In this document: in pieces, positions 17,069 to 23,979 of the stretch
Position numbering within the stretch: position 1 is the first letter of the stretch
Layout of the letters: every line of letters begins with the position of its first letter
Assembly (NCBI RefSeq): GCF_026013365.1
Contig: NZ_JAPDOE010000004.1
Coordinates: 62,001 to 126,000, forward strand
Origin: Paenibacillus sp. LS1
GTDB taxonomy: Bacteria; Bacillota; Bacilli; Paenibacillales; Paenibacillaceae
Direction: 5' to 3'
Length of the DNA: 64,000 nt
Notes under the pieces: model-generated
What the model was told of the DNA's origin: nothing
The model's database searches: none
What the model saw: the letters and a program-made list of their open reading frames with translations, nothing else
Made by a program: the position numbers and the translations under genes

Positions 17069-18016
17069 TCAAGATTCCAGTTGTTGCTCACTGATCCAGT
17101 GATGAAACCCGCCTTGGAGGAGCCGTTTCTTCCGTTGTGTAATCTCCTGAACAGCTTGTACCAACGTGCTGCACAAATAAGAATTAAACGTTTCAAGATG
17201 CGATATTTCCAAGTTAGACGATGTTAATGAACGATTATAGTTATATGCAATGTCTACGTAAGAGTTCATGAGTTGTGTATTGTATACATTGTCATGTATA
17301 CGTTCGCTAAGAGGATGAGCAGGATAGTTATGATTCAGTGCTGCGGATATGTGGGAGAGGTAGCTGTTGTAGTTTCCATGCACAGCATCTTGTTGCGTGT
17401 CTGTGAAGTCATCGGTCATCTGAAGTGTCATGAGTGTAATGTTGATGCCAGCACACACCGGGATAATCCGGTCGGACTGTTTCAGCAGAAGCAGTGCACC
17501 GGTAGCTCCAATAAGCAGAGGAGCAGCCTTTTGCGCAATCAACAAGGGATTGTTTTGGAAGTAATCAATGGAATGCTCACCTGTAACACTTACGGCCCAA
17601 TCCACGACATAATGTCTGAAATAGGTCCAGAATGTGGAGGAAGGTTCAAATAACCCCGAGTAAGACTGAAGTGCATCCATGTAGTATAGATTACCCAGAG
17701 ATAACTTCCGTGTGGCATCCTCAGGTTGTTCATCCATCACGTCGTCCTGATTTAGAAAATATAACATGTGAATGAGGCAGGCTGTACTTAACTGATGTGC
17801 TTTCTCTTGAGGTAGCGTATCTGAGTGTTGCATCCAGAGTGGAATGATGTACCCGATGTAACTGTGTCCCGAATCTCGTAACAGGGGATTAACTGAATGA
17901 AGTTGTTCCAATGCATATCCTGACAAGGGTTCGGGATATTTCCGTACGAGTTGTTCCGCTGAAGCAAACACGACCTCCAGATCGGATCTAAACGGATCTA
18001 ACCATTCTCTCCGCAT
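17069..18016 (-). CDS. Polyprenyl-synthase-like (class 1 isoprenoid fold) protein
   Basis: A 315-aa helical protein with both aspartate-rich motifs of trans-prenyltransferases: DDVMDE at residues 91-96 and QMTDDFTDTQQD around 199-210 (DDFTD 202-206). Spacing and flanking context (HMLYFLNQ before the first, LGNLYYMDAL after it) fit the isoprenoid-synthase fold. The length and divergent sequence are closer to ComQ-type peptide prenyltransferases than to housekeeping farnesyl or geranylgeranyl synthases. The typical GGxxR/K and Lys signatures of chain-elongating enzymes are not seen. It is the first gene of a unit with the NHLP precursor, suggesting it prenylates that peptide. GGAAGG lies 13 nt upstream of the ATG, slightly far. 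Confidence 0.75.
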   Translation of the reverse strand: MRREWLDPFRSDLEVVFASAEQLVRKYPEPLSGYALEQLHSVNPLLRDSGHSYIGYIIPLWMQHSDTLPQEKAHQLSTACLIHMLYFLNQDDVMDEQPEDATRKLSLGNLYYMDALQSYSGLFEPSSTFWTYFRHYVVDWAVSVTGEHSIDYFQNNPLLIAQKAAPLLIGATGALLLLKQSDRIIPVCAGINITLMTLQMTDDFTDTQQDAVHGNYNSYLSHISAALNHNYPAHPLSERIHDNVYNTQLMNSYVDIAYNYNRSLTSSNLEISHLETFNSYLCSTLVQAVQEITQRKKRLLQGGFHHWISEQQLES

Positions 18017-18235
18017 TATTACATATCGTCCTTCCTGCGATAAGGTGACTAAGGACTGTTCAACTAGATCATGAAGTTACACTCAGTATAGCGGAAATAA
18101 ACTGAAAAAAATAGGATTTTTTGTGATCAATTGTGAGAAAAATGATGACTTTTTGTATTTTATGGCATAAAAAAGTGGATTTTAGGCTCAAACTAGGGAG
18201 GCACAGGATTTCGACATCGGAAAGGCGGCAGAAAA

Positions 18236-18973
18236 ATGAACATGAAATGGAAAACATGGATGGCAGCCGGATTGGCAGCCATAGTCATAACAGCAGGAAC
18301 TGGGCATGTGGCATTCGCTGATCCAGCACTTCGAGTTGAGGAACATGACGATGCGTCTAGCGCTTCTTCCTCAGGCAAACAAGCAAAGCCATGCATGCAG
18401 GCAGGACACGGTTTGTTTATGATTGGTGAAACGGCAGACCTGCTTGGAATCGGCCTGCGGGATCTGAAATCACAGATGGAGCTGGGCAAGACGTTGTCCC
18501 AGATTGCCAAAGAGCGCAAGGGGCTTAGTGAGGAACAGTTATTGCAGAAGTTGAAGCCTACATTGGCGCAACGTCTGGATCAAGCTGTAGACGAAGGTTG
18601 TCTCACCAAGGAACAAGCTGCAGCTACGAAGGCGGACATGGATACCAAGTTGAAAAAGGTCATCAATACCCCGCTTCGTGATTTGCGGCGTGAGTTTGCC
18701 CACCATGGCAAACGTTCCATGGTAGATAAGGGTGAAATTGCCCGTTTTATTGGAGTCACACCCGCTCAACTGCACGAGCAGCTTCAGGGAGGGAAATCCC
18801 TGGCTGAGATTGCTCAGGCAAAAGGCATTAGCGAAACGCAGCTGGTAGACAAGTTGAAGGAACAATTGACGGGTGATCTGAAGAGGTTTGTGAATCAGAA
18901 GGGCAATGCGCATCCAGCCCCAGGTTCTCAGGAGCCTGTCCCTGGACGATCAACTTCAACCGAAGTGAAATAA
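18236..18973 (+). CDS. Secreted protein with two similar helical domains
   Basis: A 245-aa exported protein. The signal peptide (about 1-28) ends near HVAFA. The mature part has two related helical units: ETADLLGIGLRDLKSQMELGKTLSQIA (about 63-90) and EIARFIGVTPAQLHEQLQGGKSLAEIA (about 160-187), each followed by LxxEQLLxKLK-type helices. The pattern (leucine-rich helix, G-K-S/T-L-x-x-I-A turn) is common in Bacillus/Paenibacillus secreted proteins of unknown role. The C-terminal tail is Pro/Ser-rich. It is divergent from the polyprenyl-synthase-like gene and has its own terminator. Confidence 0.75.
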   Translation: MNMKWKTWMAAGLAAIVITAGTGHVAFADPALRVEEHDDASSASSSGKQAKPCMQAGHGLFMIGETADLLGIGLRDLKSQMELGKTLSQIAKERKGLSEEQLLQKLKPTLAQRLDQAVDEGCLTKEQAAATKADMDTKLKKVINTPLRDLRREFAHHGKRSMVDKGEIARFIGVTPAQLHEQLQGGKSLAEIAQAKGISETQLVDKLKEQLTGDLKRFVNQKGNAHPAPGSQEPVPGRSTSTEVK

Positions 18974-18976
18974 AGA

Positions 18977-19006
18977 AGAGCGTCTCCTCAACGGGGACGC
19001 TCTTTT
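18977..19006. terminator. Intrinsic terminator between convergent genes
   Basis: AGAGCGTC at 18977-18984 pairs with GACGCTCT at 18996-19003 and is followed by TTT. Confidence 0.7.
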
Positions 19007-19010
19007 GGAT

Positions 19011-20264
19011 TCATAATGTCTCACTCGTTCCCGGACTACGAGTGTGGCCGGGGGACGGAGTTCGGTCAGGTGAATTTCTTTTGTCCGCAGCAGCAGATGG
19101 ATGGGTGCTTAAACGTGGTTTACGCATTAATCCTACCGTGAAGCGGGAGCCAGGAAGTTTGGATAGTGTGCAACTGATCGCAAGGGCTATAACAACCGTT
19201 ACAAGAAACGAGAGTAACGTTACAGGCAGATGCCATCCACTGAGTTGAAGCGGTCTGGTGACGTAAGCGATCGCATAGATCACCAGTGCATGAACGAGAT
19301 ATCCACCAAATGAATAGCGGCCAATCCAGGATAACAGACGCTGAAACCGTGTATCTTTTCCCTGCATCAGTACAAGGAAACCATACAACATGAGCATCTG
19401 AGCCATAATGATGAGGAATGTGGTTGGTTTCAAATAAGTAGAGATATTCAAATTAACAACATCCCCGGACCCACGCAGCACATCGTATCCAAGCCAAATG
19501 TACATCCCTATGAACAGACATATCGTCCATGGCAATATCTTCGTGCTCCAACTCCTCCAGCTATCCACTGACCAGGCACACACGGCACCCAGTAAAAAGT
19601 AGAACCAGTACATGATCCATGAATAGGATCGATATTGCAGCAACGTAGACCAGGGCTCAGACAGTGTTTCTGTCCAGCTACCCATATTATAGTAGGACCA
19701 TTTCATTAGCAGAGCGTAGAATGCGGCTGCAAAGAGAATTAGCCCCATAATGACTTGCATGGGCGTGAAACGCTTGGCGTTCTGGATACGTCTCTGAATG
19801 GCTTTTGCTCCCGCCAGGAACAGGGGGAACAGAATATAGAATTGAAACACCATAATGACAAACCAGAGATGATATCCCGTCTGCGGTACAAACAGTTCAC
19901 GAACAAGACTACGAAAGTCCGGTATGCCTGCAAGCCAGAACGCAGGGGTAAAAATACGTACAGAAAGCCAATAGATAAGTGTCCATACGACAAACGGCAT
20001 ATAGATATCGCCAAATCGCTTCCGAATGAAGCGAGGATATTCCGGTTTGGTGTTACGGTGATGGTAAAACAACATTACACCCGATAAAAATACAAACGTT
20101 GGTGTACCGAATCGGGTCAGATGATAAATCATGGTCAGCATAATGGAATCCGGTTGTTCAATATCAGCACGATAGATATACTCAGCGATACTATGCTGCA
20201 TGACGATTGCCAGAAATGCAATGCCTCGCAGTGCGGTCCATTCCGCTATTCGCGGTTTTTTCAC
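19011..20264 (-). CDS. Acyltransferase family 3 membrane protein (OafA/WecH-like)
   Basis: A 417-aa integral membrane O-acyltransferase with about ten helices. The family hallmarks are visible: EWTALRGIAFLAIVMQHS with Arg13 and catalytic-type His23, then RFGTPTFVFLSGVMLFY. Such proteins acetylate or otherwise acylate cell-surface polysaccharides or export acyl groups. The hydrophilic Pro/Ser/Arg-rich tail (about 385-417) is an unusual extension. The start is a GTG at 20264, 7 nt after GGAGG; the overlapping ATG runs straight into TGA. No glycan gene cluster surrounds it, so the acceptor is unknown. Confidence 0.85.
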   Translation of the reverse strand: MKKPRIAEWTALRGIAFLAIVMQHSIAEYIYRADIEQPDSIMLTMIYHLTRFGTPTFVFLSGVMLFYHHRNTKPEYPRFIRKRFGDIYMPFVVWTLIYWLSVRIFTPAFWLAGIPDFRSLVRELFVPQTGYHLWFVIMVFQFYILFPLFLAGAKAIQRRIQNAKRFTPMQVIMGLILFAAAFYALLMKWSYYNMGSWTETLSEPWSTLLQYRSYSWIMYWFYFLLGAVCAWSVDSWRSWSTKILPWTICLFIGMYIWLGYDVLRGSGDVVNLNISTYLKPTTFLIIMAQMLMLYGFLVLMQGKDTRFQRLLSWIGRYSFGGYLVHALVIYAIAYVTRPLQLSGWHLPVTLLSFLVTVVIALAISCTLSKLPGSRFTVGLMRKPRLSTHPSAAADKRNSPDRTPSPGHTRSPGTSETL

Positions 20265-20353
20265 ATGTAATCCTCCCTCCAGGAACCGGAGTTCATCATA
20301 TAAGGGTACCTGTTAAACATTAAGGCTGCATTAAATGGTGAAAATAGGACAAA

Positions 20354-20377
20354 AAAAGACGGCTGCGGCCGTCTTTT
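20354..20377 (-). terminator. Intrinsic terminator of the LCP gene
   Basis: AAAAGACGGC-TGCG-GCCGTCTTTT forms a tight hairpin 25 nt past the LCP stop. Confidence 0.8.
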
Positions 20378-20401
20378 CTGTTGATATAATTCATGCTTGT
20401 T

Positions 20402-21397
20402 TTAGTTCTGCTCCTCTGATGATGGAGTCTCCGAGGACGCGGCATCTTCTTCAAAGAGTTTCTGAATATAAGACTGGAGTTTGGTTACATCGACACCGAG
20501 TACCTGAGCTGAGCCGACCAGTTCATTGGTGAGCAGCTTGTTCGGTGGAATCTGCTGCTGATCGATATCGTTCACATGGATATCGAAGCCGAGTGATGCG
20601 AGTTTTAACATCTGGGTTGGACTAAGGTCTGTCTCAATATAGGGAGCGATCGCTTCCAGGATATCCGGGATTTTGAAGAGCGACGTAGTGCTCTGCATTT
20701 TCTTGGCCAGCTCGGTCATGAAGATCCGCTGCCGTTCGGTTCGCGTGAAATCCGAGGTGGCATCATGACGGAATCGAACATATTGAAGGGCGGTCTTGCC
20801 GTCCATATGCTGCAATCCTTTTTTTAAATCAATGTCGTACATATGTTTATCTGCTTTACTGGTGTAATACATGTCTTTCTCCACATCAATCTCAATACCG
20901 CCTACCGCATCAACGAGTGCCATGAAACCTGTGAAGTCTGTGTAGACATAATGCTGAATGGGAATACCGAGCAGATCACTGACGGTTTGTTTGGTCAGCT
21001 CCGCACCTCCGTAGGAAAAGGCTGCATTGAGCCTGCTCTTGCCATGCCCGGGGATGGCGACATAGGTGTCTCGCAGTACGGAGAACAGATGGGCTTTTTT
21101 GGTGACTGGATCGATGGAAGCAACCATGACCGAGTCCGAACGCCCTGCATCATCACCTCTGGAGTCCCCACCAAGCAAGAGAATGTTTACCCGTTCCTGG
21201 CACTCCCATCTGGGAATCGTTGTCGTTGGAGTGTCTGAGTCGCTGTTTGTGCCGGAAGATGAAGTGTTGGATGAAGTCCCGGAAGCGGTTGAGATGCTAT
21301 TGGCAAAATGAACAATCGAATATCCGTAATATACAATGACACCTGTGACAGCAAGTGCCAGGGTCAGGGCTGTACCCCATAACCATTTTTTAAGCAT
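20402..21397 (-). CDS. LytR-CpsA-Psr (LCP) family cell-wall glycopolymer ligase
   Basis: A 331-aa membrane-anchored phosphotransferase that attaches teichoic acids or other glycopolymers to peptidoglycan. An N-terminal anchor helix (about 5-28) is followed by a Ser/Thr-rich spacer. The LCP domain carries NILLLGGDSRGDDAGRSDSVMVASIDP, SVLRDTYVAIPGHGKSRLNAAFSYGG and LQYVRFRHDATSDFTRTERQR, including the conserved Asp and Arg residues. The start is the ATG at 21397 after AAAGGTGAAG. The long frame to 21793 overlaps a divergent promoter. It is a single-gene unit. Confidence 0.93.
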   Translation of the reverse strand: MLKKWLWGTALTLALAVTGVIVYYGYSIVHFANSISTASGTSSNTSSSGTNSDSDTPTTTIPRWECQERVNILLLGGDSRGDDAGRSDSVMVASIDPVTKKAHLFSVLRDTYVAIPGHGKSRLNAAFSYGGAELTKQTVSDLLGIPIQHYVYTDFTGFMALVDAVGGIEIDVEKDMYYTSKADKHMYDIDLKKGLQHMDGKTALQYVRFRHDATSDFTRTERQRIFMTELAKKMQSTTSLFKIPDILEAIAPYIETDLSPTQMLKLASLGFDIHVNDIDQQQIPPNKLLTNELVGSAQVLGVDVTKLQSYIQKLFEEDAASSETPSSEEQN

Positions 21398-21505
21398 AAT
21401 CTTCACCTTTCTATGATTGAACTGATATGTAACCCAAACTAGTTTAACAAAAAGAAAGCAAAATGTCCTCTTTGATTTCGTAACTTCGGTCAAGAGGTTG
21501 ATTGT

Positions 21506-21534
21506 TTGACAAATAGTTAGTGCATATTTATTAT
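21506..21534 (+). promoter_or_regulatory. Near-consensus SigA promoter of a compact transcription unit
   Basis: TTGACA (21506-21511), a 17-nt spacer and TATTAT (21529-21534) form a nearly perfect housekeeping promoter. The transcript would start near 21541 and reach the terminator at 21764-21811. Confidence 0.65.
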
Positions 21535-21547
21535 GTGAAAAAATCTT

Positions 21548-21718
21548 GTGTGCAGACCGAATTCCGTTTCTGGACTGGTTGATGATTACATCATCCGAGT
21601 ATGCGGTAGCGGATTCCTTTTGGGCAGTCTGATCAGTGTGATTCTGATTACGACCCGCAATTATACCAAGTCGATTCCCGACTTTTTCATTAACATACAC
21701 CGGCGTGTTTTTCGTTAA
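21548..21718 (+). CDS. Possible 56-aa small protein or non-coding transcript
   Basis: A GTG-initiated frame immediately downstream of the predicted transcription start encodes 56 residues with one membrane-like stretch (VCGSGFLLGSLISVILITT) and a basic tail. No ribosome binding site fits between the start of transcription and the GTG, so it would be leaderless or the RNA itself is the product. The real support is the strong promoter before it and the terminator after it, not the coding signal. No family is recognised. Confidence 0.3.
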   Translation: MCRPNSVSGLVDDYIIRVCGSGFLLGSLISVILITTRNYTKSIPDFFINIHRRVFR

Positions 21719-21763
21719 CGTCTGGATGTAATATGTTGCGAAGCCGTGATGGTTTTGTTCAAT

Positions 21764-21811
21764 AAAGAAGTCTCTTATCTCTGGTTCTGCCAAAGATGGG
21801 AGACTTCTTTT
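21764..21811 (+). terminator. Intrinsic terminator of the compact unit
   Basis: AAAGAAGTCTC at 21764 pairs with GGAGACTTCTTT ending at 21810, followed by T. Confidence 0.7.
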
Positions 21812-21861
21812 GCGTTATGTTCGAAGTTACATGAAATTTATAGAAATTGAATTCTGACATC

Positions 21862-21889
21862 TACAATTCATGACGATAGGTGACGATAT
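21862..21889 (+). promoter_or_regulatory. SigD-like promoter of the second chemotaxis receptor
   Basis: TACA-N16-GACGATAT (21862-21889) differs from TAAA-N15/16-GCCGATAT at two positions and lies 36 nt upstream of the receptor start. Confidence 0.5.
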
Positions 21890-21924
21890 ACTATTAATAT
21901 GTATTATTTTGAGGAGTGGGGAAC

Positions 21925-23643
21925 ATGTTGGGGAAATTAAAGTTAACGATTCGAGGCAAGTTACTGACTGGTTTTCTGGTAGTTGTAGCTATGCTGGTTT
22001 TTGTAAGCGTCTATGCGTTAATCCAGATCCATAATATGTCGGGCAAGGCGAATGAAGTGGATCAGACATGGATGCCGAGTGTAAGCTTGCTTGGGATGAT
22101 GAATGGTGATGTCTCCGACGTAGAGCGGTTGGCGCTGGCAATTATCGTTGAACAGGACGAAGACGAATTAACCAAGATGAATGAAGCGTTGCAGCTTCTT
22201 CTCACCAAGATCGAGGATGAGCGCAAACAGTTGCTTACATACATTGGAGGCAATGAAGCAGCACTTAAGCTATATAATGAGAGTTTCAGTAACAACTATG
22301 ATGCCTATCTGGCAAAAATGCCTGCATTCATCGAATTGGGCGTGGACAATGATTATGAGGGAGCCAGCAGACTTCATACCGAGGCTTACCCAATGTGGTA
22401 CACAGCCAACGACACACTTGCGCAGTTGATTAACTTGAGCAATGAAGGATCGGAAGCGGCAACGAATGAATCGGTTGTGTTGGCCGAGAATGCATTTAAT
22501 GTGATTTTGGCAGTGACGATTTTTGCATTCCTGGTAGCTGTATTTATTGCCTTCTTCATTGCAAGTATTATCTCACGTCCAATCAAAAAGATGAACACAG
22601 CAGCCATGGCGATCGCCAATGGTGATCTGACGGGTGAGACGATTGTGCTCAAGAACAAAGACGAATTGGGAACGCTGGCGACTTCCTTCAATACCATGAG
22701 TGGCAATTTGCGCTCCATGATTGAATCGGTATCCCTCACTTCTGAACAGGTTGCTGCTTCATCGGAAGAGCTTCTTGCAAGTGCAGAGCAGAATACCCAG
22801 GCCTCGGAACAGATCTCCGAAACGGTCGAGGAATTGGCTGTAGGTACGTCTGACCAGGTTGATATTGTGAAGCGTTCTTCACAAGCAATGAACGAGATGG
22901 CTCTCGGATCGGAACAGATTGCCGAGCTTGCTCAAAGCGTATCGGTATCTGCTGTGGATGCGGCGAACCAATCTTCCGAAGGTAATATGATCATTCAACA
23001 AGCTGTTGAACAGATGGGTTCTGTTCGCAACTCCATTGCTTCACTGACAGAGCTGGTAACAGGGCTGGGGGAACGTTCAGCAGAGATTGGAACCATTACC
23101 GAAGTCATCAACAACATTGCCCGGCAGACCAATCTGCTTGCACTGAATGCAGCCATTGAAGCCGCACGAGCAGGAGAGCATGGACGTGGTTTCGCGGTCG
23201 TTGCGGGAGAAGTACGGAAGCTGGCTGAGGAATCTTCCACATCTGCGCAAAGAATTACGGATCTCGTTCAATTGATTCAGAAAGATACGGATCATGCTGT
23301 TCAGGCTGTTAAAGTGAACAGCAGTGAGACGGAAGCCGGAATTGAGATGGTTACTGCGGCAGGACAAGCGTTCGAGCAGATCTCGGATGCGGTCAACAAA
23401 GTAGCGGGTGAGATTCAGGAAGTATCTGCAGGTTCAGAAGAAATGTCGGCGAGTACGACTGAGGTTGTAGGATATGTGAGTCAGATCTCCAACATTGCCG
23501 GAGAAGCAGCAGGCGGTGTGCATAATGTATCTGCCGCAACTCAGCAGCAGCTGGCTTCGATGGAAGAGATTGCATCATCCGCAGGTTCATTATCCAAAAT
23601 GGCCGAAGAACTGCAAGAGCAAATTAACAAATTCAAAGTGTAA
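21925..23643 (+). CDS. Methyl-accepting chemotaxis protein with four-helix-bundle sensor
   Basis: A 572-aa chemoreceptor. TM1 (about 10-32) and TM2 (about 190-213) flank an extracellular region of about 155 residues, predicted all-helical as in the 4HB_MCP_1 ligand-binding class. HAMP (about 214-268, [19 protein letters not shown]) and a long signalling coil follow, with [20 protein letters not shown] at the tip and a C-terminal [12 protein letters not shown] tail without a CheR-tethering pentapeptide. The start is the ATG at 21925, 8 nt after GAGGAG. The ligand is unknown. Confidence 0.93.
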   Translation: MLGKLKLTIRGKLLTGFLVVVAMLVFVSVYALIQIHNMSGKANEVDQTWMPSVSLLGMMNGDVSDVERLALAIIVEQDEDELTKMNEALQLLLTKIEDERKQLLTYIGGNEAALKLYNESFSNNYDAYLAKMPAFIELGVDNDYEGASRLHTEAYPMWYTANDTLAQLINLSNEGSEAATNESVVLAENAFNVILAVTIFAFLVAVFIAFFIASIISRPIKKMNTAAMAIANGDLTGETIVLKNKDELGTLATSFNTMSGNLRSMIESVSLTSEQVAASSEELLASAEQNTQASEQISETVEELAVGTSDQVDIVKRSSQAMNEMALGSEQIAELAQSVSVSAVDAANQSSEGNMIIQQAVEQMGSVRNSIASLTELVTGLGERSAEIGTITEVINNIARQTNLLALNAAIEAARAGEHGRGFAVVAGEVRKLAEESSTSAQRITDLVQLIQKDTDHAVQAVKVNSSETEAGIEMVTAAGQAFEQISDAVNKVAGEIQEVSAGSEEMSASTTEVVGYVSQISNIAGEAAGGVHNVSAATQQQLASMEEIASSAGSLSKMAEELQEQINKFKV

Positions 23644-23741
23644 CCAGTGAGATATCCTGACACATGGTGATGTGGGGAATGCACAGGCTGAATGGTCAGA
23701 AATGCCATTTGGTTTGTGGTGTTGGTTACAGCAGCGATAAG

Positions 23742-23789
23742 AAGTTGTTTCTCTAACGCGCATATGCGTCAGAGAAGCAGCTTTTTTTG
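23742..23789 (+). terminator. Intrinsic terminator after the chemotaxis receptor
   Basis: AAGTTGTTTCTCT at 23742 pairs with AGAGAAGCAGCTT (through 23783) and is followed by a run of T residues. Confidence 0.75.
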
Positions 23790-23979
23790 TCGCATGATGC
23801 CGAGCAGGTCACAACAATGTTATTTTAGAAGTCACCAACGCTTATATTGCAAGTTAACCAAACGACTATAATGGTAATTAATGGTGGGAGTTACACGGAG
23901 TTACACCATGGGAAGGAGCGGATACCATTCGCAGTTCAGAGTAATGCATACGGAATTTTCAGGAAGAGGAGATGAATAG

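Noticed and set aside
21398..21793. 132-residue N-terminal extension of the LCP protein
   Set aside because: It would cross a divergent SigA promoter, precede the membrane anchor with an unrelated hydrophilic segment and ignore the ribosome binding site before 21397.
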